Positions 33,789-45,343 of a stretch of 64,000 nucleotides of DNA are shown here, one piece after another. The translations under genes and the position numbers were made by a program. The notes beneath the pieces are model-generated. The model had not been told where the DNA came from and did not search any database. It saw only the letters and a list, made by a program, of their open reading frames with translations. Each line of letters starts with the position of its first letter. Position 1 is the first letter of the stretch. This stretch comes from Diphasiastrum complanatum. Its lineage: Eukaryota; Streptophyta; Lycopodiopsida; Lycopodiales; Lycopodiaceae. The stretch is taken from assembly GCA_029204225.1 (NCBI GenBank), contig CM055107.1:47934585-47998584 (forward strand). Direction: 5' to 3'.

Positions 33789-34455
33789 TCATATTATAGA
33801 TGGTCTGTGTAGAAAGCTGACTAATCTGGGGGTGTCAACTACTCTTTCATCTTGTGATCTATGATTCACAGGTCCTGGTCTTAGATTAGGCGCCACTAAG
33901 GCTTCTCTGCGAGCCCAACATCTATCTTCCTGGTGACCAGTCTTTTTTGCAAATAGCAAACACTGTGTTAGCATAGTTTCTATTCAAGTGGTTTCCTTGG
34001 CATAATCGACATAGTATACCTAGTGGTTGGTCAAATGGTTTCCTTTGGCCTAACAAATTCTGTTGTCGCTTGAAAAGGTTCACATCTGAAGCTAATGTTG
34101 ACATATTCTCATTCATGACATCCGTGTATCCTTTGAGCATCTCTTTCATGTCATCTAGACCAAAATTAGATCTAGTACTCTCATATCCCTTTTCTGGGCC
34201 AGAAACTTGCCTTCTAGTATTAGGTGGCATCAATTCTAAAAGTCTGGGTGGTGGCTGTGGTTCTGGCATTGCTGCTAGAGGTCTTCTCTCTTGTAATGGC
34301 TGGGGGTTGTTGTGGACTTGATTTCCTCTAAATGTACTATGCTCCCACACATCCGTTCTAAGTTTTATGCTATTCACAGCTCTAGATATGTTTGATGCAT
34401 GTGTGATGGCAATCTGTGCATCCTCCACTACAAGAGCTTTACTTACGACTTCCAT
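33789..34455 (-). pseudogene. Gag fragment, copy B
   Basis: A 177-codon frame (33922-34455) starting MEVVSKALVVEDAQIAITHA, with a Pro-rich middle and the helix-like SNFGLDDMKEMLKGYTDVMN, leading into LFKRQQNLLGQRKPFDQPLG and a damaged zinc knuckle in which the last Cys is Tyr (HLNRNY). The N-terminal part is absent from copy A. A second short frame (33789-33974) continues past a frameshift. Gag assignment rests on the knuckle and context. Confidence 0.55.
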
Positions 34456-34526
34456 TTCTGAGTGCTACTCTGACATACTACAAGTTGTATGTCATCTCTT
34501 AGGCCTCTCAGAAAGAAAGTGAGTAG

Positions 34527-36705
34527 TGAGGTTCTCTTCTCACGTCTCCTCCAGCTCCAGCCCGCAGGAAATCAGAGACCAATCATGCAAAGGTTAGGCT
34601 TCCGGGAGTGTGTAGTGTTGCTGGAGTTCACCTTGTAGACACCAAGAAGTGTTGCTCCTAAGTGCAGACTGGTTGCTAGAATGACTGATAGTCGTGCAGG
34701 ATCCAAAGTGAGCTGATGCAGTTCATGGACAGCTTGATATCAGCTTCCTCATCAGTCTTCTACAAAATGTGTTTAGCAAGTTTCAATCGACAAAGCAACA
34801 GAGACAACATCCTTCGATTGTTCCATAGCAGACAACAATGACAGCTCTAGTTCAATGATGGCTCTTCCACGATAATCAGACGTACATTCTCAATGGGTCC
34901 CCATATCAGTGATGGAGTTAACATTTGCTCAAATCAATCCCAGGATTTGGAATTATTCTCACTCAGAATATCCATTGCTAATAGCGATTCCTCACTGATT
35001 TTAGTAGCCTGATAATAAAGCTCTCACTCTCTCATAGACCGATGTTTGATATTCAGTATTCAAACGTCTGTGGAATGCACTTGATTAGCAGGAATATGTA
35101 CAAGTCATCATGCAGAACTTCCTCAGAATCATTGAAAAGTCTATACTCAAAACTGCACATATGGAGCAGTGCTTTGATAGGAGTCATCATCAAATTAGTT
35201 ATCTCATCACTATATAGAGACAGATAATAGTATACTGAGAATCCATACTTCAAAACTGATGTAAGAGCAGTACTGACTAGTACTCATAATACAACTGCTT
35301 AAATGCACGGTGAGCACTCCCATAGAGATCGATTGAAGGTAATCTCTCAATAACACATCAAAGTAGTGATGTCTGCTTAGGCCCGATAGGTGCTGCTTAA
35401 CTCAATCATGCTCGTGTAGGTACTGAAACAATGGTCTCTTCAAATGATCGCACCATAAACTGAAACTCGACTGAAAACTGAGTGGTATTCGTAATATGAG
35501 GATGGTCAACGACAATAGTTCTCAACTGCAGCAGTAGCAATGGAATGCCTCAAATCTTTCATGGAGGATAGAGAGCAACATGATGATACTTTTGTGAGTC
35601 AACGCACGTTCAGAGGATGCTCACGTTGTCAGCTAGGATTTATCTCCCTATCCCGTCCGTCAGTGATCATGATCTGCATCAATTGATCAGTATGTAGCCT
35701 CCACAAATCTTAATCAAAGTAGTTAATGTAGCAACGCTGGTCAATCAAAATTTGGAGCTCTGAGACTCTGCCCATATTAGCTCTTGAGCAGGAGTAGACT
35801 TAACCGTTAATCCATCGTTCTCATAATCAAAGTACCATTCCCCTGAAGCTCTTACGTACTTGGGTGATCAATACTCTCGGAAACATGATATTCAACAATA
35901 CTAACGTTACTCAGAGTAAATGAGATGCTTTCAGCTACATATCTTTCCATGAACACATTGAAATCTACCACACTCTCCATCTTTGATATGTGTTAGCTCC
36001 GTGATAGTGATTTTGATAGATCAACTCAAGAAATTCTCAAACACAACGATCAGTTCCACAATCCTTTCGGCTCTCATGAAAGAAAAGTTGGTCTCCATCA
36101 CCCTCAACAAATTACGTAAAGAAGGAATATCACCATCGCACCTCTGCAAGGCTACGCAATAAAACAAACATGAAAGCATAATGATATGAAAAAATAGAGC
36201 TGGTTCTCGTTCTGGTTCCGTTTCGTGAGGCTGGCCATGCATGTATATCTCTGAACGGATGACGGCCCAACCTTTCAATTTTTCATTTCATCATATCCTT
36301 TGACCATTCAACATTTCATTTTCAAGGGTTCATTAAGACTTTTTGGCCTTGTGCCATGTGGACTCTGAAATGGCATTGAAGAGTGTGGATAGGGCCACAT
36401 GGGCATACATGACCAAAGTACATGGCCCATGTGGGTCAATGTTCTCATCCAATAGAAATGTCCCATTTGTAAACATGAGTCAAGGTCTTATGCCCGGTAT
36501 TTCACATTTTGTCAGCATCCTCTTAAATTCAGATGGTCTTTGACATTTTTCTGGTCCTTCTTGATAATTGATCTTTGGGTGGCCCTTATGCATTTAGGTA
36601 CTTCCATAAGTATGAAGGTTTTGCCCATTTTGGTCCCATGGCCCATTGTCCTAGTGTGATATTTGATACTTGTAGTGCCCAATTTTTTGGTGATGGTGTT
36701 TCTCA
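34527..36705 (-). mobile_element. 5' LTR of copy B (truncated)
   Basis: Matches copy A from 5820 to about 8009, in single copy where A has the tandem duplication. The part next to the PBS (A 4505-5820) is deleted. It ends at gatggtgtttctca and is followed by the same flank as copy A, so it was duplicated with its surroundings. Confidence 0.55.
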
Positions 36706-37968
36706 TTCGGCTTTTATAAAACAATAAAGCCTTAAGGTTGGAACAAACGTAAGAATAGACATTGGTATTTTGTTGAAAATAGCATCATGCATTTCGACTT
36801 CCATTTCGACCCAGTCAATACCTGGGATCTGCTACCGAATGTGCATCTCAACTGCTCTGATGGTCATCGGCCTAGAAATCATCAAACAAACTAGCAAAAC
36901 AAAAACCAATAGTGAAGCTCTCAAGTATATCACCACAAAAAAAAATTCTTGCAACAATCTAAACTTTTGCAAAAAAAATCTGAAAAAACTAAATCCACTC
37001 AAAGCAAAAACTAAATCTACATGAAAAATAACAAAGATGCGTAGATCTAAAAAATGAACTCGATCTGGGTCTATATTAAATAAAACTAATATAGATACTA
37101 TGCAAAAACTTGGACCTACAATATACTGAAATGAACTAGCTTCGAAATAGCTATCAGAGTAGGGGACGATATATTCAATCAAAGATATCCGCCTATTCCT
37201 ACCTTCAAGAAATCTAAATCTGCAACAATATATTTGGATCTACAACAAATACACTAATATAGATACTATAAGATATCTTGGATCTACTACTTGGAATGAA
37301 TTGGCTTCGGAAGCCATCGAAATCGGAGACGCTAAACTGAATCAAAGAAATCCGCGTATTCCGATGACCACTTCGACCAGCTAAAAATCTAGTACAACAA
37401 AATATGTGGATCTACAACAAAGCACAACATCCTAAATCATCTGATGAATACAAAATTAGCCATCGGAATAGCTATCAGAATATGTGCTTGTGATGACATG
37501 ATTTAGTCACATGACCAGTTTTTAAGTTTTTATTTCTTTAAAGCTTTGATTATATATAGTTGCTTTCCCGAAGTAATGAATAGTTTAAGTGTTTTGGAAG
37601 TTTAAGTATTTTGGACTCTTGACTAGATCGGATTTTTACTAAGAATCGGATTTCCACTGGATCGGAATTTTTAGACCCGATCCGATCCGATCCAAGGTCG
37701 AAAATTATCCAAATCCGAGAATTTAGTAGTTACAGTAGCTATGATAGTTAAATGGTTATCTACAGTCACAAGACTATAAAGAGCTGTTGTACACCTAATT
37801 TTAATAAGGACAGTTCTGTAAGCAAATACTTTGGTGCTTATGTGTATGAGTGATTGTGGATATTTGCTTTTTAAACGATCGAATGTGTTTGTTGCTCACT
37901 TTTTTTCTAGAGTCTGGATAGATATGTAAGTTGTGTCTCTTTCAAGTAAATGATGAATGTTTGGTAAA
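36706..37968. repeat. Flanking repeat, copy 2
   Basis: The counterpart of 9167-10332, including the two diverged internal units of about 150 bp and the gatccgatccgatcc motif (about 37677-37694). It carries a 70-bp stretch near 37735-37800 missing from copy 1. The match ends at gtttggt, where copy 1 jumps to D-family sequence. Confidence 0.7.
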
Positions 37969-39618
37969 GAGTGATTGATGGCCGATTGAGATAGTTCAAA
38001 TCGAAACCATATTGAAGAATACGTCTGAATTGATTCATAATATTATAATTGTGCTTTCGGTCAGATTATGAGAAGTAGGATAAGAGGGGATGTTTGACTC
38101 CCCAAGTCATTTTGCAGGGTGCTTAGCTACTGAGTTAGAACTGGAGGAAGCATACTTTTGAAGCTTGTGGGTATTCTGGTCGTGTGTGTAGTGACTGTTA
38201 GTCTCTCAATCGAATTATGGTCATGCATGGCAATTTATTGGAGGGAACCATTAACAAATTTCTGTCAGTAGTAATGAGATCATCGTTTAGTAATGAAAAG
38301 GCTGTACTGGATGCTTGAACTAAATATCCCTTGATAATCAATTAACCATCTTCTACATTGAATGACAATTTCCATGAGTATAATGTCATTAATTATCTCT
38401 TTATGCGGAACGACATCGTATATACTACATTAAATACCTTAAAACACAATTCGATATGTCACGACATATGCCAAATTTTGGCGCCATCAGGGAGAATGGG
38501 ATATTAATTTGTGGGAATTGTTATTCTGTGGTTCAAGGAATATGATTCAAGATGTCCAGCGAGAATTTTCTTAGAAGCATTGAAGATAGAGACTCGCTTA
38601 GACTATTCCTTGGACAAGTTGGCTATTTCAGGAGATTTAATCACACTCCTCCAAAATTAGCTTGGTAAGATCAAGGAGTTTGTGAAACTTTTTGAGTGGA
38701 TCCTTTTCTTTGAAGAGTACTCCACCAATTTGCCGCTATTTCAATGTACCTCCTCCATGCTTGATGATGATTTTTTATTTGAAAGTTGAACTTGCATGAA
38801 GATGGCTGCACCATAGAGATAGAAATTTGAGGCTTCCATGCTCATAAATGTCACTAAGATCATAGTGATCAAGATCATAAGATGAGCAAAAGTGTATCTT
38901 TAGAGGTAATACCAGAATCTTCATCGATATTGGGGGCAACATTATTACCCATCTTCTGATTATGCGTCCGCCTCTGATTAAGCCACGATCAGCCATTTTG
39001 ATAGAAACAAGAGAGAAAGCATTGTGAGCGGAAGATTGAGATTGAAACATTGATGGTATTGACGATTCGCAGATCAATTGATGGATTTATAAAGAAAAAG
39101 ATTATTGATTGAAAGATAATCCTAGAAGATTTTATATCATGCAATCAGTCTTTCTGACAAAATCGTAATATATCTCAAAAGACATGAGCAATAATGAGAT
39201 GAAAATACCACTTGTCTATACGCACTTGTTGATGCACGAGATCGTGTGAAGAAAGGATTACCATCTCTCCACGTGTTGAATTTCTTTCGATCAATTTTTG
39301 TTAAGAATCGTATTTCTATTGGATCAAAAATATTCAAACCAATCCGATCCGACCCAGAGTCGACGGACTTGTCCAAAAATATTCAATTTTCGACCCATCA
39401 ATTTTTTTTTTTGTAAAATTGATTTTCAATCTTTTAAATGTTAAAGTTACAAAATCCGACCCTTCTGTACTTTTATGTTCAAAGACAAATATTGGAGAGA
39501 AAGACAAAGAAAGAAAATAGAAGAAAGACGAAGGTGCAGAGAACAGGAATGAGAATTAAACTGGGATACTCGAAGAAGGAGACTTGATTACAAGGAGTCT
39601 TCCACATCAGGAAGTGAA
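37969..39618. other. Segment unique to the second duplication copy, with LTR-like end
   Basis: No convincing gene. The sequence at 39282-39400 is a diverged copy of the aatcggatttccactggatcgg motif seen at about 10060-10150 and 37620-37710, so it may be the LTR or leader of the plus-strand gag element that follows. A minus-strand frame at 38775-39077 has no known motif. Confidence 0.35.
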
Positions 39619-40932
39619 TTGGAAAAAGAAAAATCACCCAATCCGCCCCTTGATCGGGACGACAGAGATGAAGAAGATATGGTTGCTCCAGGATTGTCTT
39701 CTTCTAAAATCCGGTATGATTATCTTAATGGAAAAGCCTTAGAAGATGCAGATAGCTATGTGTCTCAGTTTGAGTCTAGTGCAACAAGCAATAGAGAAAG
39801 TTTAAATGCTGACAAACTAAGGATATTAACCGGACTTCTCAGAAAAGAAGCCAGAAGATGGTACAGCCAGATCGAATCAGATCTGTTAACAACTTGGGGA
39901 GATTTAAAAACCCAATTCGTGAAGCAATTAAGAAAAATTGGTTATTCAACACAAATACTTGCCCAATTGAATTCAATCAGGCAAAAAGAGAAAGAATCTC
40001 TAAGGAAGTATACTCGAAGGGTCAAAAAAACTAATTGGTCAACTGAGTGGAGTATATCCAGTAGCCATGAAGATCGAATGGTTCTTGAGGGGATTACCCA
40101 AAAGAATAGATCGATATTGCAGGCAAGGACCTATGGAAAGCCTTGAGCATGTAATTGCTACGGCAGAGAATTATGAGACTTCTCGGATATGGAGAAGCCG
40201 AAGGTCAAGGAAAGAGCTTATTAAAAAGAAAGAGAATAAATATTTTTCAGACGACCAGGATCGGAGACTAGTTCATCATCAAGTTCTGGTCCGGATTCGG
40301 ATAATTTGAGTGAAGATGAATCTCCAAGAAGAACTTCAAAATGCCATAAGACATGAACAAAAGATCAAAAAAGAATGGAAGATCCAAAGAAGAGCGATCG
40401 AAAATAGTAGACCTTATGGAAAAAGGAAGTATCCAAACTTGAAAGAAAATTTGTGGATTTGAAAGTTCATATTCTTCAACTGAAGAATAAAGGAAAATAT
40501 CCCAATATATTAAGAAAGTCAAATGCATGGTGTACAAAGTGCAATAAGGAAGGTCACCATTATTCGGAATGTAAAGCTAAAATGCAAGTTTCCTATGAGG
40601 AAGGAAATTCTAACAACGAACTGGTTTATTTAATGGAGGTAGATCCTAGTGAGACTATATATGAAGTACAAGCTTCTAATCCGAGAATTACTACTACACC
40701 AGTCTCTCCTTCATACAGACCTCCTATGAAGAAAATTATTCTGGTGCAGAAGTATATACCCAATCAGCAGAAGAACAGTGTCCAAAGCACAGAGCAGATA
40801 CCTACATATTTTAATTGTGGAACACCTGGACATTATTCCAATGAATGCTCTGAACCAAAGAAACAGATTGGATATGTACCCTTGTGCGGAAATTGCAAAG
40901 ATGAAGGACATGTAACCCTGTACACTTCTTAA
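39619..40932 (+). pseudogene. Gag of a second retrotransposon with three zinc-knuckle-like motifs
   Basis: Frame 1 (39619-40146) has a retrotransposon gag core: YLNGKALEDADSYVSQFES, ARRWYSQIESDLLTTWGDLK, LNSIRQKEKESLRKY. Frame 2 (40067-40309) continues FLRGLPKRIDRYCRQGPM. Further shifts follow, and frame 1 resumes at 40453-40932 with CTKCNKEGHHYSEC (intact CCHC), then YFNCGTPGHYSNEC (first Cys now Tyr) and CGNCKDEGHVTLY (last Cys lost). At least two frameshifts and the missing cysteines mark it as dead. It is truncated before protease by a (TC)n tract. Gypsy-type is likely, given the domain order and multiple knuckles. Confidence 0.75.
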
Positions 40933-40970
40933 ATCTTAAATTAAACACACTTATTCTTTATCTCTCTCTT

Positions 40971-41430
<460 letters not shown>

Positions 41431-41499
41431 CAAAAAAATACAACATGAACTTCAAAAACTTTATAAATCATCAAGCACTAACCTCAAAGCATCAATAGG

Positions 41500-42060
41500 A
41501 TGAGGAGCATCAACATCCATGGTCAAATCGCCTCAAATTGCTCCAAGATCGCTCCAAGTTGCAAGAGCAAAAGTGAGAACAAAGCAGAAGGATTGCGGGA
41601 ATCCAAAATGAAAATAGACATTGGAATCCAACATCCAAAGAAGAGCTCAAAATTCGACGTTCATGTTTGCAGGCTGCACACGTCAGTCACAGGACCGTGG
41701 ATCGTGCATCAGATTGCCGACGCGGACGTCGGAATACGACAGTCATGTCCGATGCGAAGTCTTTTTTTTTAAAAGGTATGATATGTCATGTCCATCTCTG
41801 CGGGTTGGATTCCGACATGTTGGATTCCAACGTCAACTTTGAAAATTCGTTGTTGTCTAAATTTGCCAATCACCGGAGGTCCATTTTCAAATCTTTTGCT
41901 TGGATGTCGGAATTCAACGTGTCAAAATGTGACGGATTATAAAATTTCTAAAAATCCGTCAAAACCCCACGTCGGAATTGCCGCGATATGTTATTGTGTG
42001 ACGTACGATCAAAGCAAATTCAAATCACATGAAATTTCTTTTTAGATGATTTAAGACTCA
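41500..42060. repeat. Unidentified repeat-like segment with short inverted repeat
   Basis: More GC-rich than its surroundings, with recurring gtcggaat and ggattcc words (41700-41980), a pattern common in decayed plant DNA elements. A hairpin with 8-bp arms lies at 41930-41961. Overlapping short frames on the plus strand have no domain. Confidence 0.35.
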
Positions 42061-42139
42061 TGATCTAACTAATGTGTGTATAATTGTTGTTTACTTTCTT
42101 ATGAAGATACATTTCATCCAAGGAGATACCGCTAGCATC

Positions 42140-43190
42140 CATTACTTACATAGACTATGCATGTCAATAAATTGCTCAATATGTATTATATGGAGGCATG
42201 CAAGCAAACGAATATACCTATCGAGGTTTGCGATAAATTGTCTGTGTTTGATTGTACGTCCCTTGTGGATATCACTTTGTACATCAAATAGTAGGCAATT
42301 TGACCTACTGAACAATAACAAGACCACACATTAGCTTTTTCGGTTGGTGAGTGTCTTCTTCTCAAGATTATTGAAAGACAACAAAGTGAATTTTGAGGTA
42401 TGTCAATAGTAAATCTCAACGGTTCATTGTATGTTAGTGAAAATAAGTAGCCCAAGTAAAAACAATTTTGTTGACTAGGAAGCAACATGACGGTCAAAGG
42501 TTAACTACTAGTTATACGTTCCATGAAGGAAATGAGAATCTCATATTTTCTAACAGTAAGCATAACATGGTTGTGTAGCCCATTTTAGAAGTTGAGAACA
42601 AGGCGCTCATCAACACAACTCGGTAAAGCAATATCGTTGGGAAAAATCTTAGGAGAGAATAAGATTTAGCAAGAACGAGATAGACAAAGAGACCACAATT
42701 TATAATCAGGTTCAAAATAGGACTCGATTTCTAGACACCTAGGTGTATTATCTATAAACTTAGCACATTGAATTTTTGTATCGCCTTCTTTATGAGAAGA
42801 CATTGACTTCAAACTTTTGTATTAGAAATGTCTAGTTTTGGAGGCTTTCATAATTACCAAGGCCATGTTGTTGCAACAAATTGTCCCAAAAATATGTATA
42901 TAGGCTTGAATATAACACTTCCACTTCTTCATTTTGGTTACTCTCAAGCTCTGAATAATTTATATGTGTGCCACTCTTTAGAGATTGTAGTTTATCATAG
43001 GCCTATTATGAAAATGAGTGCCATCATTATTTCTCAAGGATGCAATTTGGATTGCTGATGTTTGGGATGATATTATGGTCACTTTGAGAAAGTAGCCTAA
43101 GGAAAATAAATTTTTTAAACTACACAAAAAACACTGGCACCAAATAATTTGATCAATCAAATGTATTAGCTTTAGAGTACATGTCTATAT
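42140..43190 (+). repeat. D-family repeat, copy 3
   Basis: Begins with the Copia reverse-transcriptase remnant (around MEACKQTNIPIEV in decayed form, 42185-42310) and continues to an NLTY.TITRPHIS-like motif before the jump to the conserved 3' end. Then comes the ggtatgtcaatag LTR-like portion shared with copy 1 at 10333. It retains slightly more RT than the copies at 17 and 59 kb. Confidence 0.6.
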
Positions 43191-43750
43191 TGGTAAGTCG
43201 TCTTGCTCTAAAATCCAGAATTGTGTCCTTCAACAAGTTGTGAATTGGGTAGACTCCCTATCCCCTTTGGGAGAGCATGGGTTCGAATGCAAATTGCCCA
43301 CACATATGAGGACATTCAAGAGTGAAATCTAAAATTGTGACCAAATTAAGTATTTCTTGAGACAAAATAAATCAATTGGTATCATAACTAGCTTAACCAT
43401 AGGAAATGAAGCTGTAATTGAAATCACATATAAAAAATGCATCTCAATGGGAGAGGACATTGAATAGCCAATTCCGAGTTAAAAAATAATTATTTGAGGT
43501 GATTGATAATTTGATATAAAAATCCAAGTTATCAACAACAAATTCACCGAGGCGATCGATCTAAAGTAGAATATTTCAAATCACTTTCAAGTGAGTACTA
43601 AATGTCCTTTTTCATGCAAATTCAGTGCTGGTAATAAATTGATCAAATTTTTGCTTCCACAAAGAGCATTTGGAAAACATCTCAGAGTTTGGGAGAATTT
43701 TCTAGTGGAGGTTGAAATTAGCTTGTTTGTTTTCGACCATTGGAAATAGC
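43191..43750. other. Segment duplicated from 11.1-11.7 kb
   Basis: No gene. Carries the second copy of the B-box-like GGTTCGAATGC (43280-43290) and otherwise follows 11111-11690 closely. Confidence 0.5.
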
Positions 43751-44796
43751 TAGTTGCCCTTGAGTGATGTTATAAGCTATACTAGCTACAGACGATACAA
43801 AGAGGAGAGAGTTTTGTTTTCAACCATCAGAAGTAGCTAGTTGCCCTTGTGTGATGTTTAAAGTTATACTAGCTACAGATGATATAGAGAGGGGGGGAGA
43901 TCACTAATCTTCAACGACACAATATTCAAGTACTTGTTATGCAAAATAAAAGATTAATTGAAAGAAGTATGCGAGCTTGCAAGGTATGTATGATCATCTT
44001 TTATCTAAGAACTGTTTTTTGTACATGTTATGTATATACCTTTCTAGTATGTTTCTTTTCAGACGAGCTAAAAAATGATGGCAATGTTGAGAGAAAAAAG
44101 ATCTGGTGAGATTACCAAAAGATCACGTAAAAGTTAAGGTAACCAAAAAAGTTTGTTTGACTAATTTTGATATTGTATTTTAAATGTATAGTTTTCAGAA
44201 TATTGTGCATCAAACTTATTCTGTAGAGCTTGTGTAAATGTTTGAATAGTAAGTGAGCTTTGGTTGAGATATTCGTTCATGGTTTAAATTTTACTCTGTA
44301 TTTTGTTTGTGTATTTTGTAGGTGAATCACAGCCTGATTCAAAATCTGAAGAAAGAAAATTTTGATGTTGCCAAAAACCTGCACGGTTCCAAGAAAGTCA
44401 AGGTTTTTTTTTTTATTCTTAGAGCATCATCAAAAAATTTTCTTTCACATGTTTGTAGATTATAATTTACATGCCAACTTCTTTAAATAATGATTTTATC
44501 ATTTATCAAAGTCATGACACGTGATTTAGTATAACGTTGAAGTTATTTAACATATGTCATGTTTGCAGTTTTTTTAGAATTTTGGATTAAAGCCTTGTAG
44601 AGTTTGTATTTCTATCAAATAGATCGTTTCAGTTGTGTGTTTCGAGTTGATTTGAATTTATGTTGTTTTGTCTTTGGATATCAGGCCCTCCATGAGCTTG
44701 ATTATGGCTCTATAAATCAGAATTCAAGTAATCAGTCAATGGTATGAGATATTCAAATGTTCAGGAAGTTGCTCTTTTCTAGAATCGTGATTGATA
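43750..44796 (+). pseudogene. Spliced gene remnant, weakly shugoshin-like, copy 2 (truncated)
   Basis: Same exon layout as 11.7-12.9 kb: an exon ending at AAG before GTATGT near 43985, 44322-44402 (27 codons) and 44685-44741 (19 codons), all phase 0 with GT-AG borders. The stop in the second exon is shared with copy 1, so it predates the duplication or reflects a misjudged splice site. The last exon is missing because the sequence changes at 44797 into a Copia fragment. The shugoshin suggestion is weak and based only on short motifs. Confidence 0.35.
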
Positions 44797-45343
44797 TCCT
44801 CCACATCTTGATTGTCTCCACCACTCCAGATGATATCATCCACATAGATCAGCAAGATGGTAGCATCATTTCCAGCAAACCTATAATAAAGTGAATGATC
44901 ATACTCACTCATAACAAAGCCTTGAGAGAGTAAAAAAGTGTTAAGCTTAGCATACAACTCCTTGGTGCTTGCTTAAGGCCATACAAACCCTTTTGTAGAA
45001 GACACACATGATTTGGCTTTGTTGATGAAATGTAGCTCTCGGGTTGCTCCATGTACACTTCCTCCTCAAGATCACCATTCAAGAATGCATTTGAAATGTC
45101 CATTTGCCATAGATCCCATCCATAAAGTGTAGCAAGTGAAATGATGACTCGAATGCTTTGAACAATGTTAGCATGAGCATCCAACAAGCCATTAAAAATC
45201 ACTTGAATAAGCTCTCCTTGCTTAATGCTTTCATCTATGCAAGCTAACTCATCATTCAATGCTTTCATTCTCAAAACAAAAGTATTTGGACTTTCTTCAT
45301 TTTTTTTCAAACAAGAAAACATTTGCCTTCTTAGAGTCAACAC
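44797..45343 (-). pseudogene. Copia fragment with gag joined to reverse transcriptase
   Basis: A frame beginning in gag (MLTLRRQMFSCLKKNEESPN, ELACIDESIKQGELIQVIFNG) passes in frame, near AHANIVQS, straight into reverse transcriptase (VIISLATLYGWDLWQMDISN, LEEEVYMEQPESY, KGLYGLKQAPRS). A frameshift near 44950 leads to the YVDDIIWSGG motif and the piece ends at 44797. Protease, integrase and the intervening sequence are gone, so this is an internal deletion product. It interrupts the copy 2 gene remnant. Confidence 0.8.

Larger units (their letters stand above)
30714..34526 (-). mobile_element. Gypsy-like element copy B: internal region
   Basis: The same gag-protease region as copy A, with more of the 3' end visible (30714-31068). 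Its 5' side is truncated: at about 34526 gag leader sequence joins directly to the middle of the LTR (matching 5820 in copy A), removing the PBS and the first part of the LTR-leader. Purine tracts on the coding strand lie at 31090-31340. No reverse transcriptase or integrase was found, as in copy A. Confidence 0.65.
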
